Source: Pseudomonadota bacterium
GTDB lineage: Bacteria > Pseudomonadota > Gammaproteobacteria > Burkholderiales > Burkholderiaceae
Direction of reading: 5' to 3'
Length of the DNA: 37,331 bases
Assembly: GCA_029777935.1 (NCBI GenBank)
Contig: JAKORH010000122.1
Coordinates: 1 to 37,331 of the forward strand
Shown: piece by piece, positions 13,925-21,305 of the stretch
Layout: each line of letters opens with the position of its first letter
Position numbering within the stretch: the first letter of the stretch is position 1
The notes under the pieces: generated by a model
Seen by the model: the letters and a program-made list of their open reading frames with translations, nothing else
Told to the model about the DNA's origin: nothing
The model's database searches: none
Made by a program: the position numbers and the translations under genes

Positions 13925-14911
13925 ATGAGGCGAACACTTGTTACTGCGCTCGCGCTGCTGACGCTGCTCGTCCCGCCCGCCTGGGCGCAGCAGCAGATCA
14001 TCGACCTGTCGTTTGTGAAGGCGGCGCTCGCGCGCGGCGTGCTGCTGTGGGACGCGCGCGACGAGGGCTCGTTCGCCAAGGGCCACATTCCAGGCGCCGT
14101 CAACATCGGCGCGCCGACCGATGGGCTGCGTGACCCGAACACCGAGGATTACCTGCCCTTGCCGCGGCTGGAAAGGATCCTCGGCGCGGCCGGGATCGAT
14201 CCGCAGCGCGAAGTCATCGTGTACGCACAGCGCGGCGCTTCGAGCGCGTACTTCGCCCAGTTCACGCTGCGCTACTTCGGCGCGCAGAAGGCGTATGTGT
14301 TCCACGACGGCATTGACGGATGGCGCGCTGCCGGCGAGAAGGTGGCCACGGAGCCGACCGCGCCGAAGCCGGTCGCACTGAAGCTCACGCCGAAGGCGGG
14401 ACTGACGATGGACACGAAGGAGGTGATCGCCGCCGTACGCAACCCGAACGTGCAGATCATCGACGCCCGTACGCCGAAGGAATACCGCGGCGAAGACATC
14501 CGCGCGATTCGCGGCGGCCACATCCCGGGCGCGATCAACATCCCCTACGAGCAGAACTGGGTCGATCCGGATGCGATAGGCAAGATGCGGCGCGGCGAAC
14601 TGAAGGACTCGACCGGCATGCGCCTGAAGGACTTCGACGAGCTGCGCAAGCTGTACGCGGCGCTCGATCCCGCTCGGGAAACCATCGTCTACTGCCAGAG
14701 CGGCGTGCGCGCGGCCGAGACCGCGGCCGTGCTGGCCGAACTCGGCTTCGGCCACGTGAAGCTGTACGACTCGTCGTGGCTCGGCTACGCGGCCACACTG
14801 TCGGCGCCGGCCGACAACGAGGTGTTCGTCAACGTCGGCGCGCTGAACAACCAGATTCGCGCGCTGGAGAGCCGCATCAACGCGCTCGAGGCAGCGCTGC
14901 AGAAGCGCTGA
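13925..14911 (+). CDS. Periplasmic two-domain rhodanese (thiosulfate sulfurtransferase-like)
   Basis: A 328-residue exported sulfurtransferase with a signal peptide (about 1-21, ending PAWA). The N-terminal rhodanese domain (about 25-140) has Ala101 where the catalytic Cys should be (VIVYAQRGAS), as in the structural half of TST/SseA proteins. The C-terminal domain (about 162-295) has the active loop C257-Q-S-G-V-R. A short helical tail (about 303-328, NNQIRALESRINALEAAL) looks like a coiled coil for oligomerisation or docking. The ribosome site GGAGGAG is strong. The gene is divergent from the porin gene and lies behind CRP/FNR-type site 5. It likely moves sulfane sulfur from thiosulfate or a persulfide to a periplasmic thiol acceptor; the acceptor is unknown. 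Confidence 0.92.
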   Translation: MRRTLVTALALLTLLVPPAWAQQQIIDLSFVKAALARGVLLWDARDEGSFAKGHIPGAVNIGAPTDGLRDPNTEDYLPLPRLERILGAAGIDPQREVIVYAQRGASSAYFAQFTLRYFGAQKAYVFHDGIDGWRAAGEKVATEPTAPKPVALKLTPKAGLTMDTKEVIAAVRNPNVQIIDARTPKEYRGEDIRAIRGGHIPGAINIPYEQNWVDPDAIGKMRRGELKDSTGMRLKDFDELRKLYAALDPARETIVYCQSGVRAAETAAVLAELGFGHVKLYDSSWLGYAATLSAPADNEVFVNVGALNNQIRALESRINALEAALQKR

Positions 14912-14954
14912 ACGAGCGCCATCACCGGGCTACCCTCCGCGCTGCGCGCTCCGG

Positions 14955-14988
14955 GCTGAGCGCTTCGGAGCGGCCGTGCGCGCTCAGC
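14955..14988. terminator. Possible terminator hairpin between convergent genes
   Basis: GCTGAGCGC at 14955-14963 pairs perfectly with GCGCTCAGC at 14980-14988 around a 16-base loop. It lies where the plus-strand rhodanese and minus-strand AtaL-like genes converge and overlaps the latter's stop codon. There is no T-run, so termination is uncertain. Confidence 0.4.
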
Positions 14989-15466
14989 CGAGTTCGCCCA
15001 ACTCGACTAGTGCGCGGATACGCTGCACGGTGTCGAGGTCGGCGCTCATGTAAGCCTGCCGCCGCAGCTCCTCGGTGGCGGCGGCCAGTTCGCCGGTCTC
15101 GTCCGGCGCGCCGGATTCGTAGACGAAGCGAAGGAAGAGCTGCTCCGGCTGCGGCTCCTCGATCGTGATCGTCAACCGGCTCGCGGGCCACGTCGGGCCG
15201 GCGTCGATGAGCGTGTGTGAACGCAGATGCGGCGTCAGCTCCACGCAGTCGTGAACGGCGAAACTGCCGAAGTCGAGCGTACGCGCGAGCGTCGTCCCGG
15301 CCGGGCTTTCGTCGCGCGAGTGGATCGCGCAGCCCGCCAGCCCCAGCACGAACTGCATCGGTCGCTCGGCGCGCAGCACCAGCCCGCGCCACAGTTGCGC
15401 GCGCGTCAGGTGCGGCAGCAGCGGCATCATCGGATCGTTGATCTGGACCAGGTGCTCGAACCGCAT
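14984..15466 (-). CDS. AtaL-like (DUF1857) protein
   Basis: A 160-residue soluble protein of the DUF1857/AtaL-like family in the START/SRPBCC fold group. The opening MRFEHLVQINDP followed by LTRAQLWRGLVLRAERP is the family signature. Later elements are a strand-rich middle (TLARTLDFGSFAVHDCVEL) and a long C-terminal helix. Members form a small hydrophobic pocket, but biochemical roles are largely unknown. It is convergent with the rhodanese gene and lies 73 bp downstream of queC on the same strand, so it may share a transcript with queC; nothing in sequence ties it to sulfur chemistry. Confidence 0.85.
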   Translation of the reverse strand: MRFEHLVQINDPMMPLLPHLTRAQLWRGLVLRAERPMQFVLGLAGCAIHSRDESPAGTTLARTLDFGSFAVHDCVELTPHLRSHTLIDAGPTWPASRLTITIEEPQPEQLFLRFVYESGAPDETGELAAATEELRRQAYMSADLDTVQRIRALVELGELG

Positions 15467-15539
15467 GCGTCGGCGTCCAGTCGGCGTCCATTGTGCGCCT
15501 CGTCAGAGCGCACGATCACGCGTCCGCCCGCGGCGCTCG

Positions 15540-16271
15540 TCAACCGGGCGGCGCGGCGGCCGCTTCGGCGCGCAGCGCCTGCCATTGCGCCCAGCCGGTT
15601 GCGCGCAGCGCACAGGCCGGGCAGATGCCGCAGCCGCGGCCCCACGCGTGCAGCTTGTCACGCACGCCCATGTAGCAGCTCGCCGTCTCGGTGCGGATCA
15701 GCTCGATGAGCTTGGCGCCGCCGAGTTCGTGCGCGAGCCGCAGCGTCTGTCCCTTGTCGAGCCGCATCAGCGGAGTTTCGATGGCGACCGGCCGGTCCAT
15801 GCCGAGCGACAGCGTGCGCGCCAGGCTCTTCAGCACCTCGTCGCGGCTGTCGGCATAGTCGGAGTAGTCGTTCTCGCTCATGCCGCCGACCAGCGCTTCG
15901 AGATCGCGCCGGTGCGCGAGCGCCGCGGCGTAGGTGAAGAACAGCAGGTTTCGTCCCGGCACGAACGACGCCGGCAAGCTCTTGTCGGCATAGCGGCGCT
16001 GCGCTTCGCTCGCCAGCGGCGTGGTCGCGATCTGCGCGACCGCGCCCATCTTGATCACATGGTCGGGGCCGAGGCGTTTGCGCCATTCGGGAAACGCGCC
16101 GCGCATCGCCTTCAGCACCTGGGGCCGCGCTTCTAGCGCGGCGGGCTGCGGCTGGACGTAATCGAAGCCGACCGTCTCCACGTGGGCGCAGCGCGCCAGC
16201 GCCCACGCCAGGCAGACCGTCGAATCGAGTCCGCCGGAGAACAGGACGAGCGCGCGCTGACTGGAGGCCAT
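15540..16271 (-). CDS. queC: 7-cyano-7-deazaguanine synthase (QueC) with an unusual FDYVQPQ motif
   Basis: QueC converts 7-carboxy-7-deazaguanine plus ammonia and ATP to preQ0 in queuosine biosynthesis. The 243-residue protein has the PP-loop SGGLDST (12-18) and all four zinc Cys (C199, then C214, C217 and C220 in GCGICPAC). The tail RDKLHAWGRGCGICPACALR is classical. One motif is odd: where most QueC proteins have FDYGQRH, this one reads FDYVQPQ (36-42). GGMSENDYSDYADSRDE also differs from the common GGxCxTDYSGYPDCRDE by Ser for Cys twice. No queD, queE or queF gene is visible nearby. It may be a normal QueC of a divergent lineage or a paralogue with altered substrate. Confidence 0.85.
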   Translation of the reverse strand: MASSQRALVLFSGGLDSTVCLAWALARCAHVETVGFDYVQPQPAALEARPQVLKAMRGAFPEWRKRLGPDHVIKMGAVAQIATTPLASEAQRRYADKSLPASFVPGRNLLFFTYAAALAHRRDLEALVGGMSENDYSDYADSRDEVLKSLARTLSLGMDRPVAIETPLMRLDKGQTLRLAHELGGAKLIELIRTETASCYMGVRDKLHAWGRGCGICPACALRATGWAQWQALRAEAAAAPPG

Positions 16272-16350
16272 GGACGTCGAACCGCTCTAACCCGGTTTAA
16301 CGGGTCCGCCCGTTGAATGCGTGGTCACGAAGGCCGCCAGGAGATGGAAG

Positions 16351-17136
16351 ATGCTGCGCCGAAGCTTCGTCGCGACCGCGATTTTCGCGGCACTTACCGC
16401 GTGTGCCACATCGACGGTAGACGCAAACGCGGTCGGCAGTCTGGCTGATGTGCAAGTGATAGATCGCACGACCGGAGCGGTGCTCCCGGTCCATGTCCAC
16501 CGCGGCCGCCACTACGTGGCCGGCACGCCCGGCAACCGGTACGCGATCACGCTGCGCAATCGCACCGGTGGCCGACTGCTCGCGGTGATTTCGGTCGACG
16601 GCGTCAACGTGGTGACCGGCGAAACGGCGGCCTGGGACCAGGGCGGCTACGTGTTCGGTCCGTGGCTGCGCGGGGAGATCACAGGCTGGCGCAAGACTCA
16701 GGAGCGCGTGACGGCGTTCGAATTCACTGCACTGCCTGACTCGTACGCGGCGCGCACCGGGCGGCCCCGGAACGTCGGCGTCATCGGCGTGGCGCTGTTT
16801 CGCGAAGCGGTACCCGCGCCGCCGGTGGCGTTGCCGCGGCGCGAGTCAGGCGGCCGCGGCGCGGCCCAAGACGCGGCGGCACCGTCCGCGACCGGCGCTG
16901 CTGCCGAGCGCTGGCGCGACTCGGCCAGGCTCGGCACCGGCCATGGTCGCAGCGAAAGCGCGCCGGTCGAGTTCACGGCCTTCGAGCGCGCGCAGACCAC
17001 GCCCGACGAAGTCATTGCGATCCACTATGACAGCCGCGAAAACCTGATTGCGCTCGGCGTGATTCCCGCGTCGCGCGAGTGCGTGCCGGATCCGTTCCCG
17101 GGCGTGGCCGGTTTCGTACCCGATCCGCCGCGATGA
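16351..17136 (+). CDS. Putative lipoprotein linked to an ECF sigma factor, unknown function
   Basis: A 261-residue predicted lipoprotein: signal peptide MLRRSFVATAIFAALTAC with lipobox LTAC. The first half is a well-ordered domain (GTPGNRYAITLRNRTGGR, then LAVISVDGVNVVTGETA, ending VIGVALFREA), the second half a low-complexity Ala/Arg-rich linker with a C-terminal stretch (TPDEVIAIHYDSRENLIALGVIP). ATG 16351 follows CAGGAG by 7 bp; a GTG at 16321 is less likely. Its stop overlaps the ATG of the sigma gene. I recognise the arrangement as a recurring one in betaproteobacteria but know no function. It may be an envelope-stress sensor or output of the sigma system. Confidence 0.75.
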   Translation: MLRRSFVATAIFAALTACATSTVDANAVGSLADVQVIDRTTGAVLPVHVHRGRHYVAGTPGNRYAITLRNRTGGRLLAVISVDGVNVVTGETAAWDQGGYVFGPWLRGEITGWRKTQERVTAFEFTALPDSYAARTGRPRNVGVIGVALFREAVPAPPVALPRRESGGRGAAQDAAAPSATGAAAERWRDSARLGTGHGRSESAPVEFTAFERAQTTPDEVIAIHYDSRENLIALGVIPASRECVPDPFPGVAGFVPDPPR

Positions 17137-17777
17137 CGGCGGGACAGGTTGCCGCTGCGCCGATAATCCGGCGCATGCGCGATGCCGCCCGAGCCGACGT
17201 TCGCAGCGACGAGCAACTGATGCTCGACTATGGCGCCGGCGATGGGGCTGCCTTTGCGTTCCTGTTCGATCGGCATGAGCGTGCGGTGTACCGTTTCCTG
17301 CTGCGCTCGCTCGGCGGCGACGCCGCGCGGGCCGATGATCTTCTGCAGGAGGTGTGGCTGGCGGTGATCCGCAATGCGTCCGCCTATGAACCGCGCGCCC
17401 GCTTCACGACATGGCTGTTCGCGATCGTGCGCACGAGGCTGATCGATCATTGGCGCTCGCTCCGGCACGACGTGAGCATCGACGCCGCCAACGATCCGGA
17501 TGGAGATGATGGCGCGACCGCGCTCGTCGAACGTATCGCCGGCGCGCGCGGCGACGAACCCGAGGTGCGCGCGATGTCGGGCGCGCAGGCGCGGGCCTTC
17601 ATCGCCGAGGTGGAACGGCTGCCGGCGGCGCAGCGCGAAGCGCTGCTGCTCCATCTGGAAGGGGAGCTGACGCTGGACGAGATCGCGCAGCTCACCGGAG
17701 TGGGGATGGAAACGGCCAAGAGCCGGCTGCGCTACGCGCTGGCGAAGCTGCGCCGGGCACTGGAGGAATGGCGATGA
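17133..17777 (+). CDS. ECF-type RNA polymerase sigma factor
   Basis: Alternative sigma factor of the extracytoplasmic-function type. Sigma region 2 is clear (FDRHERAVYRFLLRSL..ADDLLQEVWLAVIRNA..FTTWLFAIVRTRLIDHW), as is region 4 with its helix-turn-helix (LPAAQREALLLHLEGELTLDEIAQLTGVGMETAKSRLRYALAKL). Between them lies an acidic linker (NDPDGDDGATALVE). The ATG at 17133 overlaps the lipoprotein stop; an ATG at 17175 would shorten the N-terminus by 14 residues, leaving 200. The gene overlaps the start of a membrane protein that may be its anti-sigma factor. ECF genes usually drive their own operon, so the upstream region 16272-16350 is the place to look for its promoter. Confidence 0.93.
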   Translation: MTAGQVAAAPIIRRMRDAARADVRSDEQLMLDYGAGDGAAFAFLFDRHERAVYRFLLRSLGGDAARADDLLQEVWLAVIRNASAYEPRARFTTWLFAIVRTRLIDHWRSLRHDVSIDAANDPDGDDGATALVERIAGARGDEPEVRAMSGAQARAFIAEVERLPAAQREALLLHLEGELTLDEIAQLTGVGMETAKSRLRYALAKLRRALEEWR

Positions 17778-18544
17778 CGACCCGGCCCGATCCGGCGGCG
17801 CGCGCCGTCACCGGCGCATATCGCGCCGCGAGCGACGCGCTCGACGAGCGGCCCGGCGCCGCGGCGCGCGCCGCGATTCTGGCCGCCGCCGCGCGCGCGG
17901 GCGACGCCGCGCCGCTCCACGTGAAGCTCGCATCGCGGCGCTGGCGGATTCCGCTCGCGGCGGCCGCCACCGTGCTCGTCAGCACGATTGCGGTGATGGT
18001 CGCACAGCGCATCGAGCACGAAGCCCAGGTGACCGCCGAGCACGCCGTGCCGCCGGCCCAGGGCGGACGCGTCGATGCGCGCGATGCCGCTGCGCCGCCG
18101 ACCGTCGCTGCGCCCGCGACGCCGCGGGCGCCGGCGGTGATGCAGGCGCCGCGCCGAGAAGCGCCGGCCGTCTCCAGTCGCAGCGCGCCTGCGGCCGCGC
18201 CGGAGCGCGCGCGGGACGAGGCATCGGCCGGCCGAGCCGCGGGCAAAGTCACCGGCGCGGCCGCCGAGCCGGGCGAAGTCGGCGGTGCTGCGCCTCCGAT
18301 GGCTGCGGCGGCACCGGCGCCGGCGCGCGATGCGCAAGCTGCGCGCGCGCAGACCGAAGCCGGAGCGGCGGCGACGGCATCGGCGGCGCACGCCGACAAC
18401 CCCGAACGCTGGCTCGCTGCCATCCTCGAACTGCGACGAGCCGGGCGCGACGCTGAGGCCGACGCCGAACTGAAGAAGCTGCGCGAGCGCTATCCCGAGT
18501 TCAGGATTCCACCGGACGCGTTGAGCGCCACGGGTACGCGCTGA
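17774..18544 (+). CDS. Single-pass membrane protein, candidate anti-sigma factor
   Basis: A 256-residue protein with a short cytoplasmic N-terminus (about 1-55), one transmembrane helix (WRIPLAAAATVLVSTIAVMV, about 58-77), a long Ala/Pro-rich periplasmic stretch and a conserved-looking C-terminal segment (NPERWLAAILELRRAGRDAE..LRERYPEF). Topology and position directly after the ECF sigma gene suggest it holds the sigma factor at the membrane. The cytoplasmic part shows no zinc-binding HXXXCXXC motif, so it is not a ZAS-type anti-sigma factor. ATG 17774 is preferred over 17768 because of the TGGAGG at 17761-17766. The role is inferred. Confidence 0.72.
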   Translation: MTTRPDPAARAVTGAYRAASDALDERPGAAARAAILAAAARAGDAAPLHVKLASRRWRIPLAAAATVLVSTIAVMVAQRIEHEAQVTAEHAVPPAQGGRVDARDAAAPPTVAAPATPRAPAVMQAPRREAPAVSSRSAPAAAPERARDEASAGRAAGKVTGAAAEPGEVGGAAPPMAAAAPAPARDAQAARAQTEAGAAATASAAHADNPERWLAAILELRRAGRDAEADAELKKLRERYPEFRIPPDALSATGTR

Positions 18545-18583
18545 GCGCTCAAGATCGGCGCGCGAGTGCCGATCTGCAGTCGT

Positions 18584-18763
18584 ATGCTGAAACTCGCCCT
18601 GCCCGCGGGCATCGCGGCCGAATGGCTGACGGGACCTGCCGCGAACTCCTTCCTGTCGCTGGCGCTGGCCGGCATGCGCGCGCTGACGTTCGCCGCGCTG
18701 GCATGGCTCGTGCTCGAGTCCTTCGCGGCCGCGTTCAGGGCGGTCGACTCGCTCGAAGGGTAG
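18584..18763 (+). CDS. Possible small membrane protein (59 aa), doubtful
   Basis: A short open frame giving a hydrophobic peptide (MLKLALPAGIAAEWLTGP, then FLSLALAGMRALTFAALAWL) with one likely membrane segment. It lies between the ECF operon and the glutathione S-transferase gene. There is no strong ribosome site and no recognised family; in DNA this GC-rich, such frames arise often by chance. It is listed because the region otherwise holds nothing. Confidence 0.3.
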   Translation: MLKLALPAGIAAEWLTGPAANSFLSLALAGMRALTFAALAWLVLESFAAAFRAVDSLEG

Positions 18764-18805
18764 GAATTGCTATCCTCACTCGGTCCACCGACCGAGGAGA
18801 TTCCG

Positions 18806-19417
18806 ATGAAGCTCTTTTTTTCGCCCGGCGCCTGCTCGCTGTCGCCGCACATCGCGCTGTGCGAGGCCGGATTGACGTACGAGCTGGAGCGGGTCGACCT
18901 AAAGGCGAAGAAGTACGGCAAGGACAAGGATTTCCTGAAAGTCAATCCGAAGGGCTATGTGCCGACGCTGCAATTCGAGGACGGCACAGTGCTGACCGAG
19001 GGCCCGGCGATCGTGCAGTGGATCGCCGACCAGGTGCCGGAGAAGCACCTGGCCCCGCCGCTGGGGACGATGGAGCGCTATCACCTGGTCGAGTGGCTGA
19101 ACTTCATCGCCACCGAGCTTCACAAGCAGTTCTCGCCGCTGTTCAACCCCGCCAGCGGCGACGACGTCAAGCAGCGCCAGCGTGAACTGCTCGCGCGCCG
19201 CTTCGATTTCCTGCAGAGCGCGCTCGGCACCCAACCGTACCTGATGGGCGAAACGTTCACGGTCGCCGACGCGTATCTGTTCACCGTGCTCGGCTGGGGC
19301 CGGTGGCTCGAGATCGATCTGGCCAAATGGCCGAGGCTCGCCGAGTACCACGCGCGCGTGGCCGCGCGGCCGAAGGTGCAGGCCGCGCTCGCCGCCGAGA
19401 AGCCGCCGAAGAAGTAG
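18806..19417 (+). CDS. Beta-class glutathione S-transferase
   Basis: A 203-residue cytosolic glutathione transferase. The thioredoxin-like N-terminal domain starts MKLFFSPGACSLSPHIAL; Cys10 is the residue that forms a mixed disulfide with glutathione in beta-class enzymes. It has the cis-Pro glutathione-binding stretch (GYVPTLQFEDG..LTEGPAIVQWI), and the all-helical C-terminal domain has the N-capping motif (FTVADAYLFTVLGW). Length and motifs match GstA of Proteus and Burkholderiales. GAGGAG lies ahead of the ATG. It conjugates glutathione to electrophiles or reduces peroxides; the physiological substrate is unknown. A link to persulfide handling cannot be excluded, but position is the only hint. 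Confidence 0.93.
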   Translation: MKLFFSPGACSLSPHIALCEAGLTYELERVDLKAKKYGKDKDFLKVNPKGYVPTLQFEDGTVLTEGPAIVQWIADQVPEKHLAPPLGTMERYHLVEWLNFIATELHKQFSPLFNPASGDDVKQRQRELLARRFDFLQSALGTQPYLMGETFTVADAYLFTVLGWGRWLEIDLAKWPRLAEYHARVAARPKVQAALAAEKPPKK

Positions 19418-19422
19418 CGTCG

Positions 19423-19791
19423 ATGGGCGCGGCGCCGCCGCGGCTCGTGCTGCTCGATTCCGTCACGCAGGTCACTCCGCACCATGCCGGCTGCGTGGTC
19501 GTGACCGGCTCGCACGGCGGCGCGAGCGTGGTGCGGTATGCGCGCGCAGTGAGCGCGGTGCTCTACGTGTTCAACGACGCCGGCATCGGCAAGGACGACG
19601 CCGGTGTGACCGCGCTGGCGGAGCTGGAACGGTCGGGAATAGCGGCCGCGGCGGTGTCGCATCTGACCGCGCGCATCGGAGACGCGCGCGACGGTTGGGA
19701 ACATGGGGTGGTGTCGCGCGCCAACGGGCCGGCGCTTGCGCTCGGCGTTCGCGTCGGCCGCGCGCTGCGCGAGTCGGTGCGGGTCGCGTAG
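19423..19791 (+). CDS. Conserved-looking protein with GSHGG motif, unknown function
   Basis: A 122-residue soluble protein starting 5 bp after the glutathione S-transferase stop, so probably on the same transcript. It has alternating strands and helices: VLLDSVTQVTPHHAGCVVVT, GSHGGASVVRYARA, VLYVFNDAGIGKDDAGVTAL, GIAAAAVSHLTARIGDARD. The GSHGG turn and the NDAGIGKD segment look like conserved active- or ligand-binding loops of an alpha/beta fold. I recall similar short proteins in other proteobacteria, but no function. No signal peptide is visible. Confidence 0.7.
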   Translation: MGAAPPRLVLLDSVTQVTPHHAGCVVVTGSHGGASVVRYARAVSAVLYVFNDAGIGKDDAGVTALAELERSGIAAAAVSHLTARIGDARDGWEHGVVSRANGPALALGVRVGRALRESVRVA

Positions 19792-19828
19792 GCGGATCGC
19801 TGCCCCGATCGCGGCGACGGATCCTCGC

Positions 19829-21241
19829 TCAATCGAGCGGCACGAGTTGCAGCCGGCCGCTGGCGGCGCGCGTCAGCGCCTCGCGGGCGATCCGGTAGGC
19901 GTCGGGCTCGAAGTCGCGCGGCGCGCTGCGTGCCAGCTCCTGCGCCGCGTCGAGCGTCCGGACCGTGCCGAGCCAGCACCAGCGGTCGAACACATGGAAG
20001 TCCTCGCGCAGGCGCGCCGCGTTCGCCTCCGCGACCGCCACGGCGCCCGCGTGCGGCCAGGCGGCGATGCGGCGTGCCGCCAGCAGTTCGGCCGCGCGCG
20101 CGCCGTGGGTCCGCGCGTCCTCGGCGCCGACGCACGCGCCGCGGCAGCGCTGCAGTTGGTAGTTGAAGCAAGGCGCGTCGGCCGCGCGCCGAGCGCGGCC
20201 TTCCAGCTTCATCGTCTTCAGGCACAGGCCGTGCTCGCCGGCCACTTCGGCCAGGAAGCGCCGTGCGCCGGCGCGCGAGCCGAACGGGCCGTGGTACTCG
20301 TGCAGGCGATCGAGCGTGGCGTCAGCAGCCTTGACGAAGCGCGGGCGGCCGGCGTCGTCGAGCGCGAAGAAGACCTGGTTCAGCCGGCGGCGCAGTGCGA
20401 TGTTGTGCGCCGGCAGCCGTGTCTTCACCAGTTCCGTCTCGCGCAGCAGCGCACCGATCTCGCCGGCGGTCTCTTCCCACTCGACGCGCTGCACCTCCTG
20501 CGACAACCGCAGATCCGCGCCGCTCGCGTGGTCGTGGGCGAAGTGACCCGCCACCCGCGCGTGCAGATCGACGCTCTTGCCGATGTAGATCGGGTGCGCG
20601 TTGGCGCCGAAAAACAGGTACACGCCGGGCGCGCCGGGAATCTCGTCCAACGCCTGCGGCGGCAGCGCGGGCGGGGTGCTCGGCCGCGCCAGCACCCGCT
20701 CGATCGCCGTGTCGATCTCGGCGCGCGAATGGCGCGCGTAGAGCAGCCGCAGCCAGCGCCACAGCACGCGCGCATCGCCGAGCGCGCGATGGCGCTGCTC
20801 GCCCTCGAGCCCAAAGCGCGCGACGATCGCGTCGAGCGTGTGCGGGCCGCGGTCCGGATACAGCAGCCGCGACAGTCGCACCGTGCACAGCGTGGCCGCC
20901 CGCCACGCAATGCCCGCGCGTTGGAATTCGGCCTTCAGGAACCCGTAGTCGAAGCGCGCGTTGTGCGCGACGAACACGGCGTCCTGCAGCCGGTCGAACA
21001 GCGGTTCGGCGATATCCGCGAACGCCGGCGCGTCGCGCACCATCTCGTTCGTGATGCCGGTCAGCCACTGGATCTCGGGCGGGATCGGAATGCCCGGGTT
21101 GACCAGCGACGACCACTCCGTCATGCGCTGCTGGTCGCCATCGGCATCGACCGTGACCACGCCGATCTCGGTCACGCGCTCGCGCGCGGGACTCGACCCG
21201 GTGGTCTCGACATCGACGAAGCTCACGCGCGGCGCGAACAT
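19829..21241 (-). CDS. DnaQ-like 3'-5' exonuclease fused to GIY-YIG (UvrC/Cho-like) nuclease domain
   Basis: A 470-residue nuclease fusion. Residues about 5-165 are a DEDDh exonuclease of the DNA polymerase III epsilon type: D10 and E12 in FVDVETTG, D98 in NARFDYGF, and H151/D156 in HRALGDARV. Residues about 200-285 are a GIY-YIG endonuclease domain like the N-terminal half of UvrC or Cho (PGVYLFFGANAHPIYIGKSV). The C-terminal part includes CFNYQLQRCRGACVG, as in UvrC/Cho. There is no helix-hairpin-helix end like that of UvrC. The architecture is known from several proteobacteria and points to DNA repair, perhaps Cho-like incision with trimming. It stands alone, convergent with the preceding gene. 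Confidence 0.92.
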   Translation of the reverse strand: MFAPRVSFVDVETTGSSPARERVTEIGVVTVDADGDQQRMTEWSSLVNPGIPIPPEIQWLTGITNEMVRDAPAFADIAEPLFDRLQDAVFVAHNARFDYGFLKAEFQRAGIAWRAATLCTVRLSRLLYPDRGPHTLDAIVARFGLEGEQRHRALGDARVLWRWLRLLYARHSRAEIDTAIERVLARPSTPPALPPQALDEIPGAPGVYLFFGANAHPIYIGKSVDLHARVAGHFAHDHASGADLRLSQEVQRVEWEETAGEIGALLRETELVKTRLPAHNIALRRRLNQVFFALDDAGRPRFVKAADATLDRLHEYHGPFGSRAGARRFLAEVAGEHGLCLKTMKLEGRARRAADAPCFNYQLQRCRGACVGAEDARTHGARAAELLAARRIAAWPHAGAVAVAEANAARLREDFHVFDRWCWLGTVRTLDAAQELARSAPRDFEPDAYRIAREALTRAASGRLQLVPLD

Positions 21242-21305
21242 GCGGGCAGTCTAAGCTTGACGGCGAGACGCGCCGGCGCGTGCCTCCGCGCGTGCGGGCG
21301 TTGCG

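Noticed and set aside
14984..15466. AtaL-like protein as part of the sulfur locus
   Set aside because: It is on the opposite strand, convergent with the rhodanese, has no CRP/FNR-type site nearby and follows queC.
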